A stretch of DNA of 64,000 nt from Dictyoglomus sp. NZ13-RE01 (GTDB lineage Bacteria; Dictyoglomota; Dictyoglomia; Dictyoglomales; Dictyoglomaceae). Below, piece after piece: positions 9,007 to 17,670 of this stretch. Numbering within the stretch: the stretch's first letter is position 1; each line of letters begins with the position of its first letter. The stretch is from positions 1 through 64,000 of the forward strand of contig NIRF01000004.1 in assembly GCA_002878375.1 (NCBI GenBank). Direction: 5' to 3'. The position numbers and the translations under genes are program-made. Below the pieces are notes generated by a model. The model had not been told where the DNA came from. It worked only from the letters and a program-made list of their open reading frames with translations, and made no database searches.

Positions 9007-9019
9007 AAAATTTTAATTT

Positions 9020-9048
9020 ATTTTAGCATAAAATTTATTTGAAAACAA
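9020..9048 (-). promoter_or_regulatory. Internal promoter for the second binding-protein gene
   Basis: On the minus strand TTGTTT (9043-9048) and TAAAAT (9020-9025) are separated by 17 bases. The -35 box lies inside the 3' end of the PfkB gene. It would start an approximately 80-base leader and let the transporter be made without the kinases. Confidence 0.55.
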
Positions 9049-9985
9049 GTTTATCATTTATAAAAGATAAAACTTCCTCCCATTTAGGAATTCCAGACGA
9101 TGCTCCAACTTCTCTAACACAAAAAGCTCCTAAAGCATTCCCCAATAAAGCACAATTTTTAATATCCCAACCTAAAAGAACACCCTTCAAAAAACCTGCA
9201 ACGTAAGCATCCCCTGCTCCTGTAGTATCTTTTACCTCTACTTTGAAAGCAGGAACAAGATATTCTTCTCTTCCATTTGTTACATAAGAGCCCTTTTCTC
9301 CCATCTTTATAGCTACCACCTTAACTCCCCTCTCTAAGAAAAATCTTGCTATCTCATCTGGTTTATTTTTATGAGATATTGCCTTTGCCTCTTCATAATT
9401 AGGTAAAAAATAATCTAAAAAGGGGAAAACAGGTTCCATATTTTCAGACCAAGTATTTTGGGAGTTCCAGACGGTATCAAGAGATGTGATTATGTTATAA
9501 TTTTTGGCTATACTTAGAAGTTTTCTTGTAGGCTCACCATCCAAAGAAGGCATTACATTAGTTCCTGCTATATGCAATATTTTTGTTTTTAATAACATTT
9601 CTTCAGAAATATCCTCTAAGCTTAGATTGTAATTTGCTCCTAAGTAATGCCAAAAACTTCTCTCTCCTTCAGAGGATATTGCAACCATTGTAGCGGAAGT
9701 CTTCTTTTCTAAATCTTTTTTAATGCCATCTGTAATTACTCCATATTTATTAAGCTGAGATATAATGAATTCGCCAAAACCATCATCGCCAACTCTTGCA
9801 ATTACACCAACTTTTACTCCAATTTTAGCTAATGCTATCGCAGTATTTACAGCACACCCCCCAGTACTTAGAGTAATTTCATCAATTAACATTAATTTGC
9901 CTTTCTCAGGCATAAAATCGATAGGTTTCCCTAATACATCAGCTACCGCAATTCCCACACAAAGCACATCGATTTTATCCTTCAT
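9035..9985 (-). CDS. PfkB-family (ribokinase-like) carbohydrate kinase
   Basis: Cytoplasmic kinase that phosphorylates a sugar or nucleoside, 316 residues. It has the N-terminal GG switch motif (LSTGGCAVNTA), the PfkB signature 1 region VGVIARVGDDGFG, and the C-terminal anion hole and catalytic base DTTGAGDAYVAGF. It overlaps the end of xylulokinase by 11 bases, so the two are translationally coupled. Substrate is unknown; the operon points to a sugar imported by the adjacent ABC system. Confidence 0.88.
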   Translation of the reverse strand: MKDKIDVLCVGIAVADVLGKPIDFMPEKGKLMLIDEITLSTGGCAVNTAIALAKIGVKVGVIARVGDDGFGEFIISQLNKYGVITDGIKKDLEKKTSATMVAISSEGERSFWHYLGANYNLSLEDISEEMLLKTKILHIAGTNVMPSLDGEPTRKLLSIAKNYNIITSLDTVWNSQNTWSENMEPVFPFLDYFLPNYEEAKAISHKNKPDEIARFFLERGVKVVAIKMGEKGSYVTNGREEYLVPAFKVEVKDTTGAGDAYVAGFLKGVLLGWDIKNCALLGNALGAFCVREVGASSGIPKWEEVLSFINDKLVFK

Positions 9986-11516
9986 GATATTTTTCTACCC
10001 ATAATGCCAATTTTCTAAAGTAATCCTTCATAATAGGATATAATTCTTTGTAAAGTCCGTAAAGTTCTTCATAAGCCTTCAAATTTTTCTCATTTGGTTC
10101 TTCTCTTGTTACCACTTTAATAGTTGTGTCACATGCAGATTCAACGCTATCAAAGATTCCTACACCAACACCTGCAAGCAATGCAGCACCATATGCCGCT
10201 CCCTCAGTAACATTTATAGTAACTATAGGAGTCCCGAAAATATCTGCTAATATTTGCCTCCATAGAGGACTTCTTGCTCCTCCTCCTGAGGCTCTTATTT
10301 CCTTTATTTCAATACCAAGCCCCTTTATCAACTCCAAAGAATCCCTTAATCCAAAAGAAACTCCCTCAAGAAGAGACCTTACAAAATAAGGTTTAGTATG
10401 TCGTAGTGAAATACCTACAAAGACTCCCCTTGCTAATGGGTCTGGATAAGGAGTTCTTTCTCCTGTAAGATAGGGAAGAAATATTAAACCTTCAGAACCA
10501 CGAGCAACCTTCCCAGCCTCCAATGTAAGAAATTCATACGGATCCTTTCCAGTCCATTTTGAAAGAGAAATCTCAGTATCCCCAAAAGCATCTCTAAACC
10601 ATCTAAAAGATCCTCCAGCAGAAAGCATCACTCCCATAGTATGCCATTTTCCAGGGACAGCATGACAAAAAGTATGAAGTTTTCCTTCTTTTTCCCTTTG
10701 TGGACTCTCCAAGTGAGCAAAGACAACCCCTGAAGTTCCCAATGTTACAGATACAATTCCATTTCTTACAATACCTGTACCTACCGCTTGAGCAGCCTGA
10801 TCCCCTCCTCCTCCCACTACTGGAATACCTGGAACCAAACCAATCTCTTCCGCTACACTTTGTAATACCTTTCCAGTAATTTCAGGAGATTCATAAACCC
10901 TTGGCATCCAATCCTCAGGAATTTCCAATAAAGAGAGCATCTCTTTAGACCATCTTCTATTTTTTACATCAAAAAGAAGAGTTCCTGAAGCATCTGAAAC
11001 TTCGGAGGCATATTCACCTGTAAGTCTATAACGAATATAATCTTTTGGAAGTAAAACTTTCCTCACTTTTTCATAATTTTCTGGTTCATTCTCTCTTAAC
11101 CATAAAATTTTTGGGGCAGTAAATCCTGTTAAGGCAAGATTTAAAGTAAGCTCTAATAATCTTTCTATTCCACCAACTCTCTCAACAATCTCATCACACT
11201 GCTTTGCTGTTCTTTGATCATTCCAAAGTATTGCTCTTCTAATCACATTACCATTCGCATCTAAAAAAACGGAACCGTGCATTTGACCTGTTAATCCTAT
11301 TCCCTTTATATCTTTTGGTGAAATACCTGAATTTTTTATAATCATTTGAATTGCCTTCTTAGTTGCCTTCCACCAGTCCTCAGGGTCTTGTTCAGACCAA
11401 CCTGGATAAGGAATATGTAATGGGTATTCTTCTGTCCAAGACTGAATAACATTCCCATTTTCATCTATTAATAAAGCTTTAGACCCAGATGTTCCAACAT
11501 CAATCCCAAGTAACAA
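9975..11516 (-). CDS. xylB: Xylulokinase, FGGY family
   Basis: Phosphorylates D-xylulose to xylulose 5-phosphate in the cytoplasm. It starts with the FGGY nucleotide-binding motif GIDVGTSGSKALLID. It continues with the xylulokinase features GLTGQMHG, ILWNDQRT, GGGGDQAAQAVGTG and LPYLTGERTPYPDP, and ends about 513 residues later, the normal length. An upstream GTG at 11525 would add three residues, but then the SD would have to lie in AAGAG touching the start. TTG at 11516, five bases after GAGGTGG, fits better and matches the N-terminus of E. coli XylB. First gene of the operon. No xylose isomerase is in the window. A related ketose is not excluded. Confidence 0.9.
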   Translation of the reverse strand: MLLGIDVGTSGSKALLIDENGNVIQSWTEEYPLHIPYPGWSEQDPEDWWKATKKAIQMIIKNSGISPKDIKGIGLTGQMHGSVFLDANGNVIRRAILWNDQRTAKQCDEIVERVGGIERLLELTLNLALTGFTAPKILWLRENEPENYEKVRKVLLPKDYIRYRLTGEYASEVSDASGTLLFDVKNRRWSKEMLSLLEIPEDWMPRVYESPEITGKVLQSVAEEIGLVPGIPVVGGGGDQAAQAVGTGIVRNGIVSVTLGTSGVVFAHLESPQREKEGKLHTFCHAVPGKWHTMGVMLSAGGSFRWFRDAFGDTEISLSKWTGKDPYEFLTLEAGKVARGSEGLIFLPYLTGERTPYPDPLARGVFVGISLRHTKPYFVRSLLEGVSFGLRDSLELIKGLGIEIKEIRASGGGARSPLWRQILADIFGTPIVTINVTEGAAYGAALLAGVGVGIFDSVESACDTTIKVVTREEPNEKNLKAYEELYGLYKELYPIMKDYFRKLALWVEKYHEG

Positions 11517-11548
11517 ATCTACCACCTCTTTTCACACGTTTTTATAAT

Positions 11549-11577
11549 ATTGTATTAAATCGTTTTTCTAATGTCAA
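11549..11577 (-). promoter_or_regulatory. Promoter of the xylB operon
   Basis: On the minus strand TTGACA (11572-11577) and TACAAT (11549-11554) are spaced by 17 bases, a near-perfect sigma-A promoter. Transcription would start near 11542, about 26 bases before the xylB start. Confidence 0.85.
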
Positions 11578-11590
11578 GAAAATAATTTTT

Positions 11591-11622
11591 GATAAAAAGA
11601 GAGCTGCAAAAAAGCAGCTCTC
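11591..11622 (-). terminator. Rho-independent terminator of the hydrogenase-type operon
   Basis: A perfect 9-bp stem GAGAGCTGC (11599-11607) / GCAGCTCTC (11614-11622) has a six-base A loop on the plus strand. Read on the minus strand it is followed by TTTTTATC. It lies about 34 bases after the hydB-like stop. Confidence 0.85.
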
Positions 11623-11655
11623 CAAAGATAATAAAACCGTTTATATATGATTGGT

Positions 11656-13446
11656 TTATTCTTTCTTAATAGCCTTAAAAGGACATACTTGGAAACAAAT
11701 TCCACACTTTGTACATTTTTCCTGATCAATCACATAAGTACCATCTTCATCTTTGAAAATTGCTCCTACTGGGCAATTTTTGAAACATATAGCACATTTT
11801 CTACATTGTTCCCTAATAACTTCATAATGAATTAATGCAGTACATACCTTAGCAGGACATTTCTTATCCCTAATATGAGCAATGTATTCATCTCTAAAAT
11901 ATTTTAAGGTAGTTAACACAGGATTCGGCGCTCCTTTTCCAAGTCCACACAAGGAAGTATTCCTCACAACCTTTGCAAGCTCTTCAAGTTCGTACAAGTC
12001 TTCTTCCTTTCCTTCACCTTTTGTTATTCTATCTAATATCTCTAACATTCTTTTTGTTCCAACCCTACATGGAATACATTTTCCACAGGATTCATCCTGG
12101 GTAAAGGTTAAGAAGAATTTTGCTACATCGACCATACAATTGTCTTCATCCATTACTATTAATCCACCAGACCCCATAATAGCACCAAGCGAAGTTATAG
12201 ATTCGTAGTCAACAGGCGTATCTAAATAATCAGCAGGAATACATCCACCTGCAGGACCTCCTATCTGAACAGCTTTGAACTTTTTCCCGCCAGGAATTCC
12301 TCCTCCAACATTATAAACTATTTCTCTTAAGGTTATACCCATTGGAACCTCTATTAAACCAGTCATATTAATTTTTCCTGCAAGAGCAAAAACTTTTGTC
12401 CCTTTGCTTTTTTCTGTTCCTAATGATGCAAACCAGTCTGCTCCTTTAAGAATTATAACAGGTATATTTGCCCATGTTTCCACATTATTAATCACAGTTG
12501 GTTTTCCCCAGAGTCCAGAATTTACTGGGAAGGGAGGTCTTGGACGTGGCATTCCTCTCTTACCTTCCACAGAAGCAATAAGGGCTGTTTCCTCACCACA
12601 TACAAAAGCTCCTGCTCCAATTCTTATTTCGATGTCAAAAGAAAAATCACTTCCTAATATGTTTTCTCCTAAGAGACCATAATTTCTTGCTTGCTCTATG
12701 GCTGAAGTCAATCTCTTTATTGCTAAAGGATATTCCGCTCTTATATATACATATCCCTTTTTGGCCCCAATAGCATAAGCACCAATAAGCATTCCTTCAA
12801 TTACAGAATGAGGATCTCCCTCCAAAATACTTCTATCCATGAAGGCTCCAGGATCCCCCTCATCCGCATTACAGATTATATACTTTTCATCTCCTTTTGC
12901 TTTTCTTCCGAGCTCCCACTTTAATCCTGTTGGAAAACCTGCTCCCCCTCTTCCCCTTAATCCAGATTTTTTTACCTCGGAAATAACTTCTTCTGGCGTC
13001 ATTTCTGTTAATACTTTAGCCAGAGCAGAATATCCATCTCTCGCAATATATTCTTCTATGTTTAAAGGATCAATAAAACCAACGTTTCTCAAAGCAATTC
13101 TTACCTGGTTTTTAAAGAAAGGAAGATCATTTATTGTTGGAAGAGGCTTCTTCAATTCTGGTTCCTTTACTAATAATCTTTCCACAACTCTTCCCTTTAG
13201 TAGATGTTCATTCACGATCTCTTTTGCATCTTGAGGTTTTAAATGGATATAAAAGGTACCTTCTGGATAAATTACCATAACAGGTCCCAAATCACATGTA
13301 CCAAAACATCCTGTTTCTATAATCTTTACCTCTTCGTAGATGCCAGCTTCCTTTAACTCCCTTTCTAAAGCGGACTTAAAGCTTTCTTCACCTGCAGATA
13401 TACATGCTGCTCCAGCGCATATTAGAATGTGCGCCCTCTCTGCCAT
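11656..13446 (-). CDS. hydB: NuoF/HydB-type flavoprotein subunit of an NAD-dependent hydrogenase or related oxidoreductase
   Basis: Cytoplasmic NAD(H)-binding FMN/iron-sulfur subunit, 596 residues. An N-terminal thioredoxin-like [2Fe-2S] domain has C10, C15, C47 and C51. The NuoF core follows, with GRGGAGFPTGLKW and the NADEGDPGAFMDR segment. The 4Fe-4S motif ESCGKCIPCR plus SLCGLG comes next, then two ferredoxin clusters (CRKCAICFKNCP, CTKCGICFQVCP). This fusion is typical of HydB in electron-bifurcating [FeFe] hydrogenases and of related NADP-reducing or formate dehydrogenase complexes. It is the last gene of the operon. No catalytic HydA follows; a terminator does. The symbol is given by resemblance to the Thermotoga arrangement. 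Confidence 0.88.
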   Translation of the reverse strand: MAERAHILICAGAACISAGEESFKSALERELKEAGIYEEVKIIETGCFGTCDLGPVMVIYPEGTFYIHLKPQDAKEIVNEHLLKGRVVERLLVKEPELKKPLPTINDLPFFKNQVRIALRNVGFIDPLNIEEYIARDGYSALAKVLTEMTPEEVISEVKKSGLRGRGGAGFPTGLKWELGRKAKGDEKYIICNADEGDPGAFMDRSILEGDPHSVIEGMLIGAYAIGAKKGYVYIRAEYPLAIKRLTSAIEQARNYGLLGENILGSDFSFDIEIRIGAGAFVCGEETALIASVEGKRGMPRPRPPFPVNSGLWGKPTVINNVETWANIPVIILKGADWFASLGTEKSKGTKVFALAGKINMTGLIEVPMGITLREIVYNVGGGIPGGKKFKAVQIGGPAGGCIPADYLDTPVDYESITSLGAIMGSGGLIVMDEDNCMVDVAKFFLTFTQDESCGKCIPCRVGTKRMLEILDRITKGEGKEEDLYELEELAKVVRNTSLCGLGKGAPNPVLTTLKYFRDEYIAHIRDKKCPAKVCTALIHYEVIREQCRKCAICFKNCPVGAIFKDEDGTYVIDQEKCTKCGICFQVCPFKAIKKE

Positions 13447-13491
13447 TTCTATTATAACCTCCTTTTATCTATGTAATTTTCTACACCTCTT

Positions 13492-13860
13492 TTACTCTGT
13501 TGATAAAACATCCTCTGTAACGATCTGTCCATTAATTACATGTTGAGCAATAATTTTTCTTGCCTTCTCAGGAGTTACATGCTTATATAAAACTTTTGGA
13601 CCTCCAACTTTTTGAACAGATATTAAAGGTTCATATTCACAGAGACCAATACATCCAGCCTGAGTTACTACAACATTTTGCAAATTTCTCTTTTCAATCT
13701 CATCTAAAATAGCTAAAAGAGTCTCGCGCGCACCTGCTGCTATCCCACAAGTACCCATGTGAACTACTATTTTATCCTTTCCCTCAGGAGAGCGAGCTTG
13801 AAGATCGCTTTGGGCTTTCTCTTTAATCTTCTTCAATTCTTCTAAAGTTAACTTTTTCAT
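13492..13860 (-). CDS. Thioredoxin-like [2Fe-2S] ferredoxin-domain protein
   Basis: A 122-residue protein placed between the GHKL ATPase and hydB, as in the Thermotoga maritima hydrogenase cluster. It has the thioredoxin-like ferredoxin fold pattern (MGTCGIAAGARE, then QAGCIGLCEYEP). Only three cysteines stand at ligand positions (C38, C70, C74). H34 occupies the place of the first cysteine of NuoE (C85 in the neighbouring HydC). The cluster may have a His or other ligand, or may be absent. Probably an electron carrier or assembly/regulatory partner. Overlaps the upstream gene by four bases. Confidence 0.82.
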   Translation of the reverse strand: MKKLTLEELKKIKEKAQSDLQARSPEGKDKIVVHMGTCGIAAGARETLLAILDEIEKRNLQNVVVTQAGCIGLCEYEPLISVQKVGGPKVLYKHVTPEKARKIIAQHVINGQIVTEDVLSTE

Positions 13861-14396
13861 ATCCCTATACCTCCTAAATTTTGATTTAGATATGATTTTA
13901 TAAATCTAATAACTTCAGGATCAAAAAATGAATTATCTCCCCCTAACTTACTCTTAATATCCTCAGTAGATATCTCAAAAGACCCTTTTTCTGTTTTAAT
14001 TTTAAAATTAAAATTAATCTCAGGATGGGTAACAATTAAAGCATAAATTGTATCAGCCAAATTTCCCCATGGGGGTAGATCTATATGATTAGAAGGAAAC
14101 TCAGAGATTAACTCAGTTCCCTCTCCTACTTTCGACTTTATATTGAGTTTTCCACCACAATTTGTAATTACCTCATTAAATAGAGAAATTCCTAAGCCAA
14201 CCTTTCTTGTTCTCCTTGTTGTAGTAAAGGGATTAGTTATATCCCTTAATACGTCCTCAGGTATTCCTTTTCCATCATCTACTATTCTTAGCACAGTTTT
14301 TTCTTTATTTTTATTTATTTCTATAAATATATTTTTTGCCCCCGCCTCAATAGAATTTTCTATAAGATCTAAAAGATGCAAAGATAATTCTTTCAT
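13857..14396 (-). CDS. GHKL (histidine-kinase-like) ATPase domain protein
   Basis: A 179-residue protein made largely of a HATPase_c fold. It has N box LIENSIEAGAKN, G1 DDGKGIPED, and G2 VGLGISLF followed by GGKLNIKSKVGEGTELI. There is no histidine phospho-acceptor domain, so it resembles anti-sigma kinases or stand-alone ATPases. An equivalent gene lies between hydC and the small [2Fe-2S] gene in Thermotoga. Role is unknown, probably regulation or maturation of the complex. It overlaps both neighbours by four bases. Confidence 0.8.
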   Translation of the reverse strand: MKELSLHLLDLIENSIEAGAKNIFIEINKNKEKTVLRIVDDGKGIPEDVLRDITNPFTTTRRTRKVGLGISLFNEVITNCGGKLNIKSKVGEGTELISEFPSNHIDLPPWGNLADTIYALIVTHPEINFNFKIKTEKGSFEISTEDIKSKLGGDNSFFDPEVIRFIKSYLNQNLGGIGI

Positions 14397-14881
14397 GGAT
14401 TCTCTTTTCTAAAATCCTCTAACAATTTCTTTACCTTATTGGGAGTTAATCTTCCATAAACCTCATCATCAATCATCAAAGCAGGTGCCATACTACATGC
14501 CCCAATACATCTAACTAAGTCCAAAGAATAATATCCATCTTCAGTAACTTTACCCTCTTTTAATCCCATCTGTTCTAAAGCAGTTAGTAAATCTGCAGCA
14601 CCTTTCACATAACATGCAGTTCCCATACAAAGCCTTATTACATGTTTACCTTGAGGTTCTAATCTAAAGAAGGAGTAAAAGGTAACAACACCGTAAATCT
14701 CGCTCAATGGAATCCTCATTCTATTTGATACCATTTCTAACGCCTCTTTGGGCAAATATCCAAATTTTTCTTGAATAGCATGTAAAATCATAATTAAAGT
14801 TCCAGATGACCCAGCATACTTATCTAATATCTTCTCTACCTCGTTCTGAGCATATTCTGAAAATTTTAATTGTGCTTTCAT
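14393..14881 (-). CDS. hydC: NuoE/HydC-type [2Fe-2S] subunit
   Basis: A 162-residue subunit that passes electrons to or from the HydB flavoprotein. It has an N-terminal helical bundle, a YGVVTFYSFF motif, then a thioredoxin-like [2Fe-2S] domain with all four ligands C85, C90, C125 and C129 (CMGTAC and CIGAC). Length is normal for NuoE/HydC. It sits one base after the PHP gene and overlaps the next gene by four bases, in an operon that ends with hydB. Confidence 0.87.
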   Translation of the reverse strand: MKAQLKFSEYAQNEVEKILDKYAGSSGTLIMILHAIQEKFGYLPKEALEMVSNRMRIPLSEIYGVVTFYSFFRLEPQGKHVIRLCMGTACYVKGAADLLTALEQMGLKEGKVTEDGYYSLDLVRCIGACSMAPALMIDDEVYGRLTPNKVKKLLEDFRKENP

Positions 14882-14882
14882 C

Positions 14883-15620
14883 TTACACCTCCAATTGATA
14901 CTTTATATTTTTACATTTTAATGCTTTTACAAAATCTTTCCAAGAGAAATCTTCCATACCTAAAAAAGTTTTAGGTTTTATCATATCCTCTAAATAATGA
15001 GCATCCGAAGAAATGATTACAGGTTTATTTTTTATATTATACATGTTTGAAAACTTATTAAGATCACAATTTTTTGACAATTCCAAAACATCAAAATTTA
15101 AATCATCTGGTATAAATCCCAGGTTAGAAATTACACTATACATGGGCTTATCAATATGAGCAAGAACAGCTAACCCCTCATACTTTTTAATTAATTCAGT
15201 TACTTCTTTTAAAGATAGAGATGTAGATGTAAGTAATAATCTTTCCTCAATTCTTTCAACCTCATCTTTTTCATTAATAACTACTTGTAAGCCAAACAAG
15301 TCCTCGTTATTTTTCATAATTGGCAAATATCTCCATATAACTTTCTGAAATTCTAAGGCAGTCTCATAATTTTCAAATAATCCCACAACATGTACTTCTT
15401 CCCTGCTTTGAATCTCCATGCCAGGTATTACAATAACATCCATCTTATCTCCCCAATATTTAACAGCAGGATAATTCTCTACCATATGGTGATCTGTTAT
15501 GGCTAATATCTCAACTCCTAACATTTTTGCCCTTTTTACTATATTTTTTGAAGACATTTCAAAATCTCCACAAGGAGAAAGTACTGTATGAACATGTAAA
15601 TCAATACCATACCATCTCAA
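14883..15620 (-). CDS. PHP-domain metal-dependent phosphoesterase
   Basis: A 245-residue PHP-fold protein. Metal ligands are visible in GIDLHVHTVLSPCGD near the N-terminus, ITDHH, IPGMEI, LAHID and the late SSDAHYLED. The family hydrolyses phosphate esters, for example 3',5'-nucleoside bisphosphates. It is embedded in the hydrogenase-type operon and overlaps the upstream DRTGG gene by four bases. Such PHP genes are also found in related hydrogenase clusters, so a link to nucleotide signalling is possible but unproven. Confidence 0.82.
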   Translation of the reverse strand: MRWYGIDLHVHTVLSPCGDFEMSSKNIVKRAKMLGVEILAITDHHMVENYPAVKYWGDKMDVIVIPGMEIQSREEVHVVGLFENYETALEFQKVIWRYLPIMKNNEDLFGLQVVINEKDEVERIEERLLLTSTSLSLKEVTELIKKYEGLAVLAHIDKPMYSVISNLGFIPDDLNFDVLELSKNCDLNKFSNMYNIKNKPVIISSDAHYLEDMIKPKTFLGMEDFSWKDFVKALKCKNIKYQLEV

Positions 15621-16000
15621 GAGTTTGTCCCTTCTCCCTTTATTCTAACTGCCCCTTCTATACCATTTTTATATAGAATTCCACTTACAACAAAAACAAT
15701 GTGTTTTGTTCTAACTAATACGATATTTTTCTCCTTTGCCAGATTAATAGTTTCTTCTGGAACAATCTTTCCTCTTGCTACAATAACCATGGGAATATCC
15801 AGCATTTCCGCAGTTCTAATGATTTGAGGATTAGTTATTCCTGTGATAAGAACTACATCCTTATTCTTACACTCTACAAGAGATAATACGTCACTCATTA
15901 AATCTGCAGAAAAGCCTCTTTTTATATCTATCTCGTCTAATAGATGCTCACCAGCCAAAACTTCCCCATTAATAAGGGCTACAATTTCTCTTGCCTTCAT
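15617..16000 (-). CDS. DRTGG-domain protein (second of three)
   Basis: A 127-residue stand-alone DRTGG domain, the domain that also lies between the two halves of some phosphotransacetylases. It begins MKAREIVALINGEVLAGEH and has the ADLMSDVLSL, LITGITNPQIIRTAEMLDI and VRTKH segments shared with the protein at 18526-18888. DRTGG domains are thought to sense small ligands; the ligand here is unknown. Seven bases after the preceding gene in the operon. Confidence 0.82.
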   Translation of the reverse strand: MKAREIVALINGEVLAGEHLLDEIDIKRGFSADLMSDVLSLVECKNKDVVLITGITNPQIIRTAEMLDIPMVIVARGKIVPEETINLAKEKNIVLVRTKHIVFVVSGILYKNGIEGAVRIKGEGTNS

Positions 16001-16007
16001 ATTTTTA

Positions 16008-16358
16008 TTATATTTTTCTTTCCTCCCCTTTCACTCCTAACTTGTATAATTCTCCAACTATTTCAAAAGCAGATTTTGGGGATGAATATAAATTTATGCC
16101 CTCCTCTTTAGCTTTATTAATTGTTTCCTCTCCAGGCTCTTGCCCAGAAACAAAAATAATACTTTTTATTCCTGTTAAAACTGCAACAGCCACAGTATTT
16201 AGATGAGTCTGAACAGTCACCCATACCGATTCTTCTACGGCATGAGCCATAACAAAAGAAAGAAGATCACAACAAATACCATACTTAATATCCTCATCTC
16301 CCTTTGGTTCAACAATAACTTTTAATGATAAAATATTAGCAATCTCTCTACTCTTCAT
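16008..16358 (-). CDS. Divergent DRTGG-domain protein (third of three)
   Basis: A 116-residue paralogue of the two other DRTGG proteins in this operon. It keeps the MKSREIANILSLKVI start and the CCDLLSFVMAH core, but has VQTHLN in place of the usual TG-x-T-x-PQ loop and SSPKSAFEIVGELY in place of the RTKH end. The changed loop suggests altered or lost ligand binding. It overlaps the hydrogenase-like gene by 11 bases. Confidence 0.75.
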   Translation of the reverse strand: MKSREIANILSLKVIVEPKGDEDIKYGICCDLLSFVMAHAVEESVWVTVQTHLNTVAVAVLTGIKSIIFVSGQEPGEETINKAKEEGINLYSSPKSAFEIVGELYKLGVKGEERKI

Positions 16359-17670
16359 CTCTCTCTTCCTTTCTTTTTGGAATTATAGAGACTGATCTTC
16401 GAGATATTTCCTCCATCTCTTTTGCCATCTCTCTCAATTTTTCCTTTAATACAAAAATACAATCATATATTTGAGCATTACCTCTTACAATATCCTCCGC
16501 CAAGGCGGAACATGTAGGAGAACCACAAGAACCACAGTCAAGACCAGGTAGGATTTTTAAAATCTCTCGCATTTCCTCCATCTTTTTTAGTGCCTTTCCC
16601 ATATCCTCATCCAATTTCCATATAGGTCTCGGTAAAATTGCCTTATTCAGTAACATATCTGAGATACTTATTAAATTATCCAGTTTCTTTAATAACTCTT
16701 TATCCTCTTTAGTAGTTTTTATATGGTACATCAATCTTTTTTTAGCCACATATTTATCCTCTGGATTCAATACCCCACCTATACAACCTTCCCTACACGC
16801 TCGCAACTCAAGAAATTTTATATCTTGAAATTTATTTCTTTCTAAGTCCTCCAATACTTTTACTACCTCATCCATTCCCCCCACAGATATTGCGGATTCC
16901 TCAGGCAAAAACGAACTTTCACCGCCTAATCCACCCCAAAGTAATCCTGGAGAATAAACATAGGATTCCTCTTTTTCATCTGTTATATTTCTTTTTATAT
17001 TGATAAAAACATTATCTATGCCTAATACAGAACTAAAAACAGATTCTCTTCCATCCAAAGGTTCTTTTATATTGGTCACTTGAGCAGGACAAGGAGCTAA
17101 ATAAACCAAATTTATACTTTCTTCAGGATGACTCTTTTTCCAAAGCTTTTTTACTATTTCTCCCATTATCTCAAAGGGCGGTCTAAAGGGGGACAAATGA
17201 GGAATAAGAGTTGGAAACTTAACCTGAATTAGCTCTACAACAGCAGGACAATAAGTAGATATTAATGGGAGATTAGAAGTTGTAGATATGTATTGCTCTA
17301 AAGCCTGCTGTAAAAAATATATAGCTATAGTAGTATCCCAAACCTCCTTCGCGGAGAAAGTCCTTTGGACTCCTTTCTTTATCTGACCTAAGGTGTAACT
17401 TGTGGGGAATTGTGCATAAAACTCTGGAGGAAAAATTACTATTATATTTTCCAAAGAGGCAATACTTTCTAAAGTCTGAGTAAAAGCAAAAGGAGCATGA
17501 TAAGGACACACCCTAATGCATTCTCCACAATCTATACAACGATGGGAAAGAATTAAAGCTTTCCCATTTCTTACCCTCATTGCCTCTGTAGGACAATGCC
17601 TTATACAATGGATGCATCCCCTACATCTTTGCAGATTTATAGCTACTGAATGAAATAACTTTTCATTCAT
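16348..17670 (-). CDS. [FeFe]-hydrogenase-like iron-sulfur protein, sensory type without PAS domain
   Basis: A 440-residue cytoplasmic protein. Two ferredoxin clusters use C16/19/22/26 and C45/48/51/55. A hydrogenase large-subunit-like domain follows. The four cysteines that hold the H-cluster cubane are kept: C141 in STYCPAVV, C194 in APCPAQV, and C291 and C295 in RACREGCIGG. The proton-transfer cysteine of the TSCCP motif is Tyr140, and the MPCxxK lysine is missing. A CGSCGSPTC four-cysteine FeS domain and a charged helical tail end the protein, before where the PAS domain of HydS-type sensors would start. It is therefore more likely a redox or H2 sensor, or an electron relay, than a catalyst. 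Confidence 0.8.
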   Translation of the reverse strand: MNEKLFHSVAINLQRCRGCIHCIRHCPTEAMRVRNGKALILSHRCIDCGECIRVCPYHAPFAFTQTLESIASLENIIVIFPPEFYAQFPTSYTLGQIKKGVQRTFSAKEVWDTTIAIYFLQQALEQYISTTSNLPLISTYCPAVVELIQVKFPTLIPHLSPFRPPFEIMGEIVKKLWKKSHPEESINLVYLAPCPAQVTNIKEPLDGRESVFSSVLGIDNVFINIKRNITDEKEESYVYSPGLLWGGLGGESSFLPEESAISVGGMDEVVKVLEDLERNKFQDIKFLELRACREGCIGGVLNPEDKYVAKKRLMYHIKTTKEDKELLKKLDNLISISDMLLNKAILPRPIWKLDEDMGKALKKMEEMREILKILPGLDCGSCGSPTCSALAEDIVRGNAQIYDCIFVLKEKLREMAKEMEEISRRSVSIIPKRKEERDEE

